A DNA stretch of 64,000 nt. It comes from Adiantum capillus-veneris (taxonomy: Eukaryota > Streptophyta > Polypodiopsida > Polypodiales > Pteridaceae). Below the pieces are notes generated by a model. That model did not search any database. It saw nothing but the letters and a program-made list of their open reading frames with translations, and had not been told where the DNA came from. Below are positions 21,600 through 32,797 of this stretch, piece by piece. The translations under genes and the position numbers were made by a program. How positions within the stretch are numbered: the stretch's first letter is position 1; the number at the start of each line of letters is the position of its first letter. The stretch covers positions 46,009,598-46,073,597 of the forward strand of contig CM043962.1 in assembly GCA_014529385.2 (NCBI GenBank). The letters run 5' to 3'.

Positions 21600-22642
21600 A
21601 ATGGGCTGAAAAGAATGGCAAATGTGCACTTCGCCAAGCAGGTTTTCGAAAGCATCATAGCACTATTGATCACCTTGTCACTCTTCGAGTTCTTATGGAA
21701 GCGTCTCGATTGAAAGGAAAAAAGTTGTATTGTTGCTTTGTGGATTTCAAGAAAGCTTTTGACATGGTACCGCGAGGAAATCTTTGGAGACGTATGCAAA
21801 GCCTTCAAGTGTCGAGAGAATTTATGCATGCAGTCTTTCGCATCTACCAAAAAGTGATATGTCGATTACGTATGGGAGATGGAATTTCAGAATTTTTTGC
21901 AAGCACTATTGGTGTCAAACAAGGATGCCCACTTTCCCCAACCCTCTTTGGGCTACTCATTGATGAATTGGAATGCATGGTTCTTGACTTTATGCAGCAA
22001 GAAGGCGTAGAAGAGGTTAAGATTGAAAATGTGGTGATCATGCTTTTGCTTTATGCCGATGATGTAGTGCTCTTGGCACATACCTTAGAAGATGCACAAA
22101 AGCTTATGAGTGTCTTGGAACGCTTTTGCCTACATAGCGGGCTGATCGTGAATGGATCCAAAACCAAGGTTATGCTTGTAAAGACCCCCAATGATGAAAA
22201 TCCATGCATTGTATATAACAATGAGAAACTTGAAGTGGTAGATCACTTCAAGTACCTTGGCCTTGAGGTTCCATCCAATCATAAATGGAAGGATTGTGCA
22301 ATGCGTCGCTTGGAAGACGGAAAGAGGGCCTATTATGCATTTGAGAACATGTGCAATGCAGGAGAGATCAAGTGTTGTGCTCTCAAAAAGTACCTCTTTG
22401 ACACATTGGTGACACCGGTGCTTCTTTATGGAGTGGAGGTGTGGGGTGGAAGCATCGGGAAGTCTACTTGGAAAGAGTTTGAGAATGTCCAAAAGCGTTT
22501 TCTCACCAACTTTCTCCAAGTCAAGACACAAACACCCTACATGCTCTTACTTCTTGAGTCGGGATTGCTTCCCATTGAGGTCTTGGGCATGCAAAGGGTT
22601 GTGGAGTACATGCGTAAGACACAACGTAGTCCTTTGCATTGA
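21600..22642 (+). pseudogene. LINE reverse transcriptase (partial)
   Basis: The non-LTR RT motifs are clear: LYCCFVDFKKAFDMVPR (catalytic Asp), GVKQGCPLSPTLFGLLIDEL, and LLLYADDVVLLAH with the YADD active site. Thumb-like text follows (GLIVNGSKTKVMLVK, DHFKYLGLEV, TPVLLYGVEVWGGS). The true N-terminus is missing. The open frame runs to 22642, where a frame change separates it from the C-terminal piece. Activity is excluded by the truncation. Confidence 0.92.
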
Positions 22643-22672
22643 CTTCCTAGAATCGCATATGAAGCAAGTCAA

Positions 22673-23275
22673 ATGGTTCAAAAGACATGCAAGAGCAAAA
22701 TACTAAGTTCGGGGTGGATGCTTGATATCAAGAAATGGTTTGGAAGATGGGATGCATGTCACTTGGTCAAGGATGCGTCGATCGACTCCCAAGTTAATGA
22801 GGCCTTCTTACAACGCCAATGTATCACAGCTTGGGAGAAATCCGGAGGTTCTCGCTTCAGCCATTACACCACACACGTTGCCCCAAACTACAAATCTCTC
22901 TTCTTCTCGGAACGAGGTAACCGAACCCATTCCTACATCCTTGAGACCATCCCGTTGAGTGCGATCCGCACCATTGCCTCCATTCGTCTTAGCTCCCATT
23001 CTCTACGCTGCGAGACAGGACGTTGGGGCACTGGCGAGGAGTGTCATCGAATTTTCACCTTATGCCCTCGTCAAGTGCGAGAGAGTGAGTACCACACACT
23101 ACTTGAGTGCTCAGCTTTTGACCACATTAGGTCCTCTTTTCCCCATATATTCAGCCATGATCTCTCCCTACATACCTTCCTCTCCCAACCACGATGTGGA
23201 CTCTCTATTGCGACGCTCATTTCAGCCATTTTTGAGCATCGAGAGTCACTTATGAACTCCACTCACACCACGTGA
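22673..23275 (+). pseudogene. LINE ORF2 C-terminal part with zinc-knuckle-like motif
   Basis: It follows the RT piece in another frame. ECHRIFTLC ... EYHTLLEC gives a C-x6-C-x-H-C type cluster near residue 150, as in the C-terminal zinc region of many LINE ORF2 proteins. The end at 23275 is followed by the short 3' UTR and the CT tract. Confidence 0.75.
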
Positions 23276-23328
23276 CATGTTCATTTGGTCCCATAGGTCA
23301 TATTTGACCTCCCAGGACGATAATAGAA

Positions 23329-23331
<3 letters not shown>

Positions 23332-23385
<54 letters not shown>
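23332..23385. repeat. (CT)n microsatellite at LINE 3' end
   Basis: About 27 CT units directly after the LINE 3' UTR. Confidence 0.95.
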
Positions 23386-23389
<4 letters not shown>

Positions 23390-25990
23390 TTCTTTGTGGT
23401 TGCAATCTTGGATTGTTGAAAAGGATAAATTTCTTTGTCCGTCAGACCAGAGAGTTGCAATGTCACAAAATGAACATTCGCAATCACATAACGTTTGCCT
23501 TGAAGACATTCTCATGCTTTCTAGGTGGACCAATGCTACCATAGAATGCAAACAAAGTTATTTTTGTCGAGAAAAAGTTTTTGCAAGAGAGTGTTTTAGA
23601 TAGATTCATGGATAAATAGGTCACGGTGCAACATATTACTACACATACATAACAATGGTGCTCTCATTGGGAAACGAACTCTTAGAGTATGGCAAACACT
23701 TAATGATACGATATAAGGACAATGTGTCAGTACATGTTGTGTTAAACACAATAGCGTTTGTGTAATATTGAGACTTGTACATGTTGTATTAAATACTCAG
23801 AGTCTCTTGATCCACCTATGGTTCACATATTCCATTGTCGCCCTCCACTTTCTTTGTTCTCCGCTAGCACTGGAGCTTTTGAAAACCTCTGATCATTTCA
23901 TTTTTTCATTTGTAAATGCCTAACTACATATGTTGTTATTGAAGAGGCTAATACTTACTTTTGTTGCATGTGCTGAAGCATTCTACAATAGAACCATTGA
24001 AATAGCTCTTTCAAATTGTTTGCTTGGTCTCAAGAGACACCATGCTATATGTGTCTGAAGTAGGTATTTCTCACCATGCAATGAGAGTTTTCCAAGTCTT
24101 GGGTATTCCACATGCTTGGATTTCTATACTTTGAATAAAGTATGATAAATGGTTGAAAATGATATGCTGTAAATTAAGCAAGTTGTTAAGCAAAGAAAAC
24201 ACTCACATAGTTATTTCTAATCACAAGGGTGCTTGAAGAATACCATGCAATGAGTAACGTGAGTGTCAGACCATGTTGTTTTTAATTATATTTTAAGTAG
24301 CTAAAGGTTCTCCTTAAACCTGTTGAGATCATCTTGTGATCAATCGTCTTTGTCACACATTAGAAGAGCACGCCTATGGAACACCACACATCAACCTTGC
24401 TGTTTACGAGTAGCTGGCTCTTGGTCCTTCGTTGCCATGCATAGTTTTTTACATTGTAGATACTCAGCTTTGCTAACATAGGTGGAGTGATATGTCCTCC
24501 CATGCTTTGTCAACTTCACATCTTTTATGCCTAGTGGTTTAGAAAAAACATGCATGCCTTGATCCCACCAATGGATGGCTTGGAAGGTACGTCCTTGTCA
24601 TTGGTTGATCCTTTTTCATCCCACTAGATTTTGACATTGCCCCCATGGAGACCCATATCTAACAATACTAGTTCAAGGGCCTCTAGAGCCATCTAATGCT
24701 CACTTAACTTCTTGATTTTCCAAGAAAACCCAATGTAGAGATATATTAACTTCTCCACAATTTTTCAAAGAGCATTCATTGTATAAATGTGAACATTAAC
24801 AAGTGGAATATCCAAAATTGGGCAAAAATTAGGGTCTTCATTGTGACTAGTACGAGCCTTTCTCCACCACTCTGAATCCATCACCTTTATAGACTCCATA
24901 TAGAACAAGCATGGAGACCTTGATGTGGCACCCTCCCCCCTCCCCCCGTCCCTCTCTTGCTCATGCCAAGGGAGTCAAGTATGCCTCGTATTTCACTAGT
25001 AGGCACTGTTTTGTTTGAAATAAAATGGTCCATCATATCTCGCTACAAAACCATAAACTTTTTGTCATAAATTATACCCTTTGCAAAACTATTGCTTATC
25101 AAGGGATTCAAATGCTTTCCTACATTGTCTTTGAAATTAATGTTTTCTTTGTCTGGATAGACAGCATGTCTGCAAAGGAAGCATTACACACATAAGAAAC
25201 CAACTAGTTTAGTTGAAATAGCTTAAAATGGTTAGAATCCTCACCTCAATGCTCGGATATTTTCTTAAGACCACTAGATCCAACCTTCAAGGTTTCAAGA
25301 TTTTGTGTTTCTTCTTTCACACATGAGAACCTAAGTCCGTACCTTTTCTCGTAGAACCTGTAATTCCTATGTGTGCTACAATATGGTTTTTTGGTCATTA
25401 CAATGCAAATAAAAAAGTTGTAGAATCTCATTTGTTTGAGCATGAACCATACATTTATGAATTTCAACTTGGACAGTTAGAGCTTTGCAATAGCCAAGCA
25501 AGCTATCCTCTCCATCTTTAGCAAAGTTCAATAAACCAGTAGTATTTTCAAATGCAAGAGAGACATTAGTCATAGGATTCAAAGGATAGAGTAAACCATG
25601 TGTCCAAATGTCTACATGTTTTGCTCCCTCTGCATTGTGTCTTTGTTTCTCTACTAGTGTCTTGTGTGAGTTTTGCTTTGCTTATATAATGGCTCATATT
25701 GAGGACCCAAGTCAATGTGTAGATGATATTTAGGATGTTTGGCAAAGAGGTTTGTGGGTGTGGACGAGAAATCCATTAGTGGTCAGTGCAAGAAAAGCAA
25801 GAGAGGAACACTGTGGAGACGTGGCAAAGAGAAGAAAGTTGAGTTGTGGAATCTCCCTCCAAGATGACAAGGTGCATTCAATGTAATCGAAAAGAGCCAC
25901 TCTTCAATCATCATGGCCGTTATGGCACTGTGGAAAGAATCTACTTGTAAGTACACTTTATGAACAATTTTACTGAGGACACATTTTCTT
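23386..25990. other. No gene recognised
   Basis: AT-rich sequence with many stops. Minus-strand open frames at 25246-25582 have no known domain and may be part of the gag-bearing remnant that follows. Confidence 0.55.
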
Positions 25991-25994
25991 TTAC

Positions 25995-26262
25995 CCCACC
26001 TATTTTTTAGAGAGAGAATGCCAAAATTGTACTTTCTTAGAAGGTCCTACAAATGACCTCCTAAATTTCCTAATATGTAGGTTTGAAGCTTGCATGTTCA
26101 ATAGACGATCGTACCATTTTCTTGTTGCAGCCTTCAGGGTTTGTGGAAACTCATCCCATTCATCCTCATCAATATCCTTCAAATCAACATATTGCTCAAA
26201 GGCGTGGATATGAACATATGTATCATCCTATCTGCTACCTTTGAAGGTTGGAAAAGTAACCT
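25995..26262 (-). pseudogene. Retrotransposon gag fragment
   Basis: On the minus strand TFKGS, HAFEQYVDLKDIDEDEWDEF and PQTLKAATRKWYDRL show the tryptophan-containing Gag core (F-x-L-x-A-x-W-x-L pattern) of Ty3/Gypsy-type elements. A very basic stretch (HRERKLDHKEKLKNKEKES, about 26310-26370) lies upstream in the same direction. There are stops in the frame. No pol or LTR was found nearby, so it is an orphan scrap. Confidence 0.6.
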
Positions 26263-26399
26263 TCAAATCGCTAGATCATCCACCATATTTGGATCTATGA
26301 TGGTTTGATTCTTTTTCTTTGTTTTTGAGCTTCTCCTTGTGATCTAATTTTCTTTCCCTATGCTTTTGATTTCTATAATGATATATGTCAACCTCCCAT

Positions 26400-26992
26400 C
26401 TGCAGATCATTGTAGCTCTCATCCATTTTTTGTAATTGTATTACATATGCGCTTCGTATTATAGTGAGGTTCCTTACATCCACAATGAAGCCCTTGATAA
26501 AGTTGCAAATATCACCAACAAAATTTAGAGTAGTCCTTCAAGTTGATGGAATGTTGTGGTATGATACTTCTCCAACAAAGAGTGAATAGCATTGTTGAAA
26601 TAAAAATGGGTAGGGGATTAAGGAAAATGCTTTGCCTCAAGCTCTAGATGTACGTGAGATTGGTAGTTGGTAATCTTGAAAGATATACCAAGGGAAAGAT
26701 ACGCAAAGATATGACTAAATAGCACCAATCATTATAGGTAATTGCAATTGATACTTATTACAAAATCGTAATTGGGTGATGGCATGTATAGGTGGTACCA
26801 CTTTTGGCACCTTTTGGTGGTACCACTAGTAGCCCCTTAATAGCCCATAGGAGGAGGCAACTTGAGTGTTTTTCAAATTAAAAAATGGAGAGAGAGGGAC
26901 AATATGTTTTCAAGGGTATTAAGTTATTATAAAAGCATGCAAGTTGTACATATGTATCTAACTAATATAATCGGATGATTACAACCCATACG
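26400..26992. other. No gene recognised
   Basis: No feature was supported in this interval. Confidence 0.5.
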
Positions 26993-27165
26993 TGTTGGTG
27001 CAGCCAAAGTCAGTCCGAGCTGGAAAATGGTCTATGCCAAGCAAAGGTGGCAGGCAGGTGTAGTGCTGAAGGCTAGGGCAGGTACCAAGGTCCTGGGTAG
27101 CCAAAGGGTAGCGGAAGTGTATGATTAAAGCAGTTTTTTAGACTTGTCAAATGGAGCCCCCCGAT
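26993..27165 (+). repeat. LTR A, left part (family of LTR D), split by Gypsy insertion
   Basis: It begins TGTTGGTGCAGCC and follows the start of LTR D (41852) closely, through ggtccgagctgg-type and agccaaagggtagcgga blocks, to aaatggagcccc. About 115 bases found in LTR D (about 42000-42115) are missing. Its continuation is at 31878. Confidence 0.85.
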
Positions 27166-27167
27166 GA

Positions 27168-27287
27168 AAGTGCGGTGGTAATGCGTGTGCTAGTCTCCAC
27201 CCAACCGTGCTATCTTATAGCCTCCCCCTAGCGTACACACTGTCCGGCCTTGCCGGTGGCCTTGCCCATAGGACCCATGTCCTTACA
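27168..27287 (-). repeat. 3' LTR remnant of chromovirus
   Basis: On the minus strand it begins TGTAAGGACATGGG directly after the PPT and contains a TATAAGATAG box. It stops after about 120 bases at the junction with LTR A, so it is truncated. Confidence 0.65.
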
Positions 27288-27300
27288 TTACCGCCCCCTT
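27288..27300 (-). other. Polypurine tract overlapping pol stop codon
   Basis: On the minus strand aagggggcggtaa runs into the LTR start TGTAAGG. The TAA at 27288-27290 is also the pol stop codon, so the coding end and the plus-strand primer overlap. Confidence 0.75.
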
Positions 27301-27835
27301 GGAGAATCGTTTTCGTCCTCAAAAATGAACGTAGGAAAACGTTTCTTAAGTGCAGAGACATTCTCCCATGTAGAACCTTCTTCGGGTCTATCTAGCCATT
27401 TTACCAACACTTGTCGTCTGACATGATGTCTGGTGCGAAGCTCATGAGAATCCAAAATCTTTTTGGGCTCATGAGGAATTCTTGGCGGTTCAATAAGGTC
27501 AACCAGCACACCTGTGTCAATGACATTATCATTCTATCCTAGCTGTTTTCATAAACAGCTAACATGGAAAACAGGATGAACTCGTGAGTGCTCTGGAAGA
27601 GCTAACTTATAGGCCACTTGACCTATACGTTTGAGAATGGTAACGGTCCACAATAGCGCGGTGAAAGTTTAGCAACTTTTCCCGTCTTTAGACTTTCTGA
27701 ATGCTCCAGAACTTTGAGGAAAACCTTGTCTCCTTCTTCGAAAGTAGCAAGTCGTCGATGCTTGCTCATCTGCGTACTTCTTATATCAATCTGGAGCTTG
27801 CTTAACATTCTCTCAAGCAACTCGAAGCATGTCAA
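27291..27835 (-). pseudogene. Gypsy pol C-terminal tail with chromodomain
   Basis: The first piece (27623-27835) carries the integrase C-terminal region DKVFLKVLEHSESLKTGK and LSPRYCGPLPF, a GPF-type motif. After a frame change the second piece (27291-27509) reads EPPRIPHEPKKILDSHELRT, QVLVKWLDRPEEGSTWEN, LKKRFPTFIFEDE. VKW and the spaced E-x-TWE pattern are those of the chromodomains that direct chromoviruses to heterochromatin. The stop is the last codon before the LTR. Confidence 0.85.
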
Positions 27836-29003
27836 AATCTTCTTGGAGAAAATCCTTTGCTAGTGGTATCTTCTCCTTATCCAACCCCACCGTAACGGGT
27901 GATCTAGGTTGAAATCCATACAAAAGCATAAATGGACTAAACCCTGTAGTCACATGCTTTGAACTATTATAAGAAAATTCCAATATAGGTAAGTAATCTT
28001 CCCAATTGGTTTGCTTCTTGCTAACGTATGCTCGTAGCATATCCTCTAGCACTTGATTAACTCTTTTTGTTTGACCATCTGTTTTTGGATGATCAGTTGT
28101 ACTTAGATTAAGTTTCGTTTCGAACTTTTGGGACACAGCTCTCCGGAAGTGATTATCGAACTTTCGATCTCTGTCACTAATGATACTAGCTGGAAGACCA
28201 TAGAGTATATATATATGCTCTACAAATAGCCGTGCTAATTTCAGTGTCTTAACCGTAGTCTTAGTGGGAATGAATCGACCCATCTTTGTGATACGGTCTA
28301 CAATTACCCAAATGGCATCATGGCCACGATTTGTAGTAGGTAGTCCTACTACAAAATCCATAGAGATACTCTCCCACTTACCTTGTGGAATCTCTAAAGG
28401 ATGTAAAAGGCCACCTACCTTGAGGCACTCTGCCTTATTAACTTGGAACTGTTGGCAGTTTAGTACGTACTCTTGAACATCGTGATGTAAGCCCGACCAA
28501 GAAAATTGCCGTCGAACTAAGGCATGCGTCTTACGGATACCTAGATGACCAGCACTTGGACTATCGTGACACTCAAATAAGATTTGGCACCTAGTTTCTG
28601 AGTCCTTTGGCACACATACTCTACCTTTGTGGAGTAAGTAGCCATCATCAATGGAAAAATTCTTCCATTGCTTAAGCTCTTCCTGAGTAGAGGTGGAGCT
28701 CTGTGTGTTGGAGTTTCTATCTGCGCGTGCTGAGACATGTTGATCTGGCTGTTCAGAGACATGTGAGTGTGAGGGATCCCTTTTTAAAACTTCACTCCAC
28801 ACTTTAGCATATGAGTGACCTTGTGCACACTTGCCACGTAATGACTCCAAAAATCCACTCTTTAGTTTCGTGAAAGCAAGTGAATTAATCTGAGGCATCC
28901 GACTTAGTGCATCCGCTACTACATTATATCGCCCCTTGCGATATCGTAGCTTACAATCATAATCTTGAAGGATTTTTGCCCATCTAGCTTTACGGCCCTT
29001 CAA
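27813..29003 (-). pseudogene. Gypsy RNase H end and integrase, with catalytic Glu changed to Lys
   Basis: It opens with the end of the RNase H/connection region (RKGRYNVVADALSRMPQ). Next come the HHCC zinc region (GHLGIRKTHALVRRQF and CQQFQVNKAE), the integrase core with D in SMDFVVGLPTT and D in IISDRDRKF, then TDGQTKRVNQ. In integrases of this family that last motif has Glu where this copy has Lys. The AAA codon is at 28065-28067, a single G-to-A change from GAA. One zinc-finger Cys is also replaced (CQQF for a C-x2-C pair). The frame is otherwise open for 396 residues, but the enzyme should be dead. Confidence 0.93.
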
Positions 29004-29114
29004 GTCTGTTTGAGTAGTAAACCATTTGATACTCTCATGGTCAAAAACTACTTCAAACTCGGCACCATATAAATAGTGTCGCCATTTTCGTAAAGCGTGA
29101 ATTATGGCATAGAG

Positions 29115-29372
29115 CTATCTCTCATATATAGAATAATTCTGTTGAGCTCTATCTAACTTTTTACTTTCAAAGGCTGTAGGTCTTCCCTCCTGGAGAAGTA
29201 CCGCACCAATGGCTTTATCACTAGCATCAGTCTCTACCACAAACGGCTTAAGTGGGTCGACGATTGCTAGGATGGGAGCAGTGGCTATAGCTACCTTGAG
29301 CTGTTTGAAACTGCGTTTTTGGGCTTCTTCCCAAGAAAAGGAATTACCTTTTGCTTTAAGTTGATCCGTCAT
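29115..29372 (-). pseudogene. Gypsy RNase H domain
   Basis: FSWEEAQKRSFKQLK ... PFVVETDASDKAIGAVLLQ ... YSIYER is the Gypsy RNase H region with its first catalytic Asp in TDAS. It is separated from the RT and from the next block by stops. The missing part to 29003 is readable in the same direction (WRHYLYGAEFEVVFDHESI). Confidence 0.9.
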
Positions 29373-29408
29373 AGGAACAATGATTTTGGCATAGTCACGG
29401 ATATACTA

Positions 29409-30164
29409 TCAATAAAATCCACCCATGCCTAAAAATATTTGAAGCTCCTCAACCGTGTTGGGATGTGGCCATCGAAGAATGGCAGCGACCTTGTCAGTGT
29501 CCATCTTGATGCTAGAATAAGAGATCACATGACCGAGGTAATGTATCTTTGTTTTAAAGAAATTGCACTTGCTTTGCTTAGCATACAGTGCATGAGCTCG
29601 TAGCTGTTCAAACACTAATCGTAAGTGTTCTATGTGTTCAATCTTACTATAAATGAGAATATCATCAAGGAAAACCACAAAAAAATTTCCAAGATAGGGA
29701 CGTAAGACACTATCCATGAGTGTCAGAAATGTAGCTGGAGCATTGGTTAGACCAAAAGGCATAACCAAAAATTCAAAATGCCTGAACCGTGTTTTAAAGG
29801 CAGTTTTGGAGATATCTTGCAGTAGGATACGTACCTGGTGGTATCCTGAACGAAGATCTATCTTTGTATAGTATCTCGCCCCGTGGAGTTGATCAAACAA
29901 CTCATCCACTCAAGACAGATGATACTTGTTCTTCATGATTATCGCATTTAATCCGCGATAATCTACGCACATGCGCATAGTACCATCTTTCTTTTTTACC
30001 AATAGAATTGGTGATGCCCAAGGTGAAGTGCTAGGTCTAATGAAACCACGAGCGAGGTAGTCAGCCAACTGACTCTCAACCTCCTTGTCTTCTTTAGCAC
30101 TCATACGATAAGGTGGTTTACTCACCGGTTTAGTGCCTGGCAAGACATCTATGCCATGCTGCAC
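29409..30164 (-). pseudogene. Gypsy reverse transcriptase
   Basis: Two open pieces (30164-29910 and 29909-29409) abut at a single TGA. The first holds [20 protein letters not shown] and [16 protein letters not shown]. The second holds KIDLRSGYHQVRI (catalytic Asp), [17 protein letters not shown] and FVVFLDDILIYSK with the FLDD active site. All RT catalytic Asp residues are kept. Only the stop between the pieces breaks the domain. Confidence 0.95.
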
Positions 30165-30235
30165 ATCACGTGTAGGGGGTAAACCCGGTGGTTAATCACT
30201 TAAGAACACATCACTATACTCCGTGAGTAAGTGAG

Positions 30236-31319
30236 TCAGCTTTTGCCGTGCAAAAGGAGAAAGTAAACTAGAGTTATGCTGGGATGGAGAACCTTGTAAT
30301 CAGCAGTGCTGAGAGACCCACGTGGAGTATCTCGTGATTGCTTAGGCTTCTTAGCCTCTTGTGCGCGTCGAGAGGTAGATTGTCTCTTGTTCCTCTTGGA
30401 ACGTGTGAGAGATCTACCTCGCCATTGGCTCTTAGCAAAAGTATTCTTAGAGTAGGGAACATTTCCTTTCCTCTCTTGGTCATCATCATATCTTATGACT
30501 AATGGCTTCTTCCAAAGTTTTTGGATGTTGGGTCTTGACATGAAGACGATAGTATTTGTCAAGACCCCTATTAAAACCCTGTATATTTTGAAATTCATCT
30601 AGACCTTATAGTTTTAATATGATTTCTCGATACTTTGAAAGGTACTATGTGAGAGAGAGGCCAGTCATGCAGCATGAATCCCATGCTAACCAATTCTTAT
30701 CTTCTTCATTGGAGTCCAAAAACTCTTTGGAGAAAGAATCTTGAAACGCAGTCCAAGACGGAGGACGAGCATCGATTGGAAATGTCATCCACCACTTATA
30801 GGCCTTTCCTTTAAGAGATAGACTTGTTTCCACAGCCGTCTTTATATCTGGGGTGTGTCTCAATCTATGAATATCACTCCATTTGTGTAAGTATGTATTG
30901 ACCGCATCCTTGTTGCAATCACGCTCTTCCCCGTGAAACTCAGGAATGGTAATATTCCTAAGTAATACATTTCTACCTTCTACATCTTCTATAGAACTTG
31001 TCTCTTGGACTCCTTGAGTCGTGCGAGCTTGGTTCCCTTGAATCGTGCCACTTGTGGCTCCTTGAGTTGTCTATGAATTCATAAATTTCACAATTAACTC
31101 TGTAAGATTCATAACATTTTCATTGAGTGCAGAGAGTTTTCTTTCAAGTACGCTTTGGCGATGTTCCAAAGTCTTGAAAGAAGCCATATCTACAAGCCCA
31201 TGATCTCCTAGATCATCATCATCATGCATATTAGTGTCACCAGCACCTGTGGTGCCCTGATTTTAATCTACGTGCTCAAAATCAAACGTGTGTGTAGGTG
31301 GGATATCCTCACTGGCCAT
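30236..31319 (-). pseudogene. Gypsy gag
   Basis: The start ATG at 31317-31319 (minus) gives MASEDIPPTHTFDFEHVD and then an in-frame TAA, followed by long readable text: a helical region MASFKTLEHRQSVLERKLS, another stop near 31073, then NITIPEFHGEERD and the Gag core SLKGKAYKWWMTF ... WTAFQDSFSKEF. A frameshift near 30660 moves the frame. The last piece (30598-30236) is basic (RGRSLTRSKRNKRQSTSRRA) but has no CCHC zinc knuckle. Gag would form the particle shell. This copy has at least two stops and one frameshift. Confidence 0.82.
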
Positions 31320-31689
31320 GGTAAACACACACTAATGCAAAGAGAGAAGAAGAAACGACAACTTGTACCTTGAGAAATTGAAGTCTTTGTGTTTTGTATG
31401 CTCCGCGATTTGCGTTGCATGCGAACCTCGCCTTGCGGGAAGTTGAGCGTTTCACTTGTCGTTCCTTGTAAGAACACCGTTGATGATTCTTCACAAAAAC
31501 TCGTCCTTTTTGTGAAGGCTTTTCTTCACTTTGAAGCTACCTCCTTGATGAAAAAAGAAGTTTTGGAGGAAAACTTGTCTTCCTCCAAGAAGTGAAAAGG
31601 AAGGGTAAAGCTACTTCTTTGAAGTTTGAAGCTTTCCCTTTCCTTCTAGGTTTCCTTTCAACACAAGTAGGCTATCTTTCCTTATTATA
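31320..31689 (-). other. Chromovirus leader or remnant of its 5' LTR
   Basis: No second LTR copy or PBS was recognised. On the minus strand the sequence contains short inverted blocks (ttttgtgaag and cttcacaaaa; ggaggaa and ttcctcc) that could fold. Confidence 0.4.
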
Positions 31690-31790
31690 CACAATAAGGG
31701 CCAATAACATGATGGTAAAGTGTTGGCCTCTTACCCTCATGGGGTAGGTTCAACCCTCCTTCATGCAAGGGTTAAGCGGGCCTTCCCACG
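31690..31790 (+). repeat. tRNA-like / SINE-like segment with A and B boxes
   Basis: tggtaaagtgttgg (about 31713-31726) resembles a Pol III A box. GGTTCAACCC (31748-31757) matches the B-box consensus GTTCRANYC, at about tRNA-like spacing. The arms ttacccc-like and ggggtagg also pair. No anticodon arm or acceptor stem of a working tRNA gene is present, so a tRNA-derived SINE head is the better guess. The 3' end was not found. Confidence 0.4.
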
Positions 31791-31877
31791 CACGCAACCA
31801 ACAGGTCCAATGGAAGTCTTCGAAGCTTTGGTGTCGTCCAGTTGCCGGTCAAGTTTGCCTTGGTTGCCCGCCTTAGT

Positions 31878-32730
31878 CGTGCATTGTGGATTACGGAGCG
31901 GAGCTCTAGATAGCAAGTTATGGTCAATTGAATTTTTTTCGAGGGTCGGATCTGAGTCCACTTGTCCACATTGGAGAATGTGCCATCTGGAATTTTTTAG
32001 GCCTCGACAGGGTTCAAGCAGGTAGAGCATGCCGAGTGGAGTCAGCAAGAAGTCACGACTCGTGATTCTGAACCTCGAGCACTAAGATATAGGAGGATGA
32101 AGTTGGGGGCATTTGGCAGTGGTGAGCTTGCAGATGATTTTTGTTGTTTTGACAGCCTCGGTTTGCAACCCCATGAATCTCCGAACATGGTCGGGTACTT
32201 GTAATTCAAAGATATGGTAAAATCTCCCACCCCGGCCAAGGATGTTACAAACTGGTGAAGCGGGGGAAAAAATTTGAACATGAAGGGTTTTTTTAAAAGT
32301 TTTTTTGGGCTTTGGAGGTCACCTATACAAGGGGGACCTTAGATGGCTGCCATGTGGCATCATTTAACCCACATGCACTGAAGGAGGCCAAGCGAATGGG
32401 GTACATAGGCTATGGCATGAGCCGTTTGTAGTGCATCATAGATGGAGTAAGAGCTCCAATGTCGCGTAGCGATGGCGATGCATACTTGGCTCTGCACAGG
32501 CAGCCCGTGGGCGGCGTGCGAGGCAGTTTTGGCCAGTAAGGCGACGTAAGGTGCGCGTGCCCAAGCATGGAGGGGGTGATGCTGGCAGTAGTTGGCGTAG
32601 TTAATTGATGACGTGGTGGTGCCTGGCAAACCGCCCGTTCCCACGGCCTTGAAGACTGTCGCTATTGCCCCCCCTCCCCGGTGCATAAGATGGAGAGCAA
32701 TCCCGCGGCAATAGAGTGAGCTAGAGAGAT

Positions 32731-32797
<67 letters not shown>

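Larger units (their letters stand above)
21585..23385 (+). mobile_element. 5'-truncated LINE ending in (CT)n
   Basis: The RT sequence starts abruptly inside the domain near 21585 (SEWAEKNGKCALRQAGFRKH), so the endonuclease and RT N-terminus are missing. That is the usual 5' truncation of target-primed reverse transcription. Both coding pieces read plus. The 3' end after the stop at 23275 is only about 55 bases and passes straight into (CT)n at 23332-23385, where a poly(A) tail would otherwise be expected. Confidence 0.85.
27168..31319 (-). mobile_element. Chromodomain Gypsy (chromovirus), decayed, protease missing
   Basis: Minus-strand order: gag (31319-30236), RT (30164-29409), RNase H (29372-about 28950), integrase (about 28950-27813), C-terminal tail and chromodomain (about 27790-27288), then PPT and a short 3' LTR piece (27168-27287). 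The Gag zinc knuckle and aspartic protease between gag and RT were not found. The 5' LTR and PBS could not be recognised between 31320 and 31690. The element interrupts LTR A, but with loss of flanking LTR sequence and no visible target duplication, so the junctions have been rearranged. Confidence 0.88.

Noticed and set aside
31690..31790. Functional tRNA gene
   Set aside because: Pol III boxes are present, but no complete acceptor stem or anticodon arm can be folded by eye.
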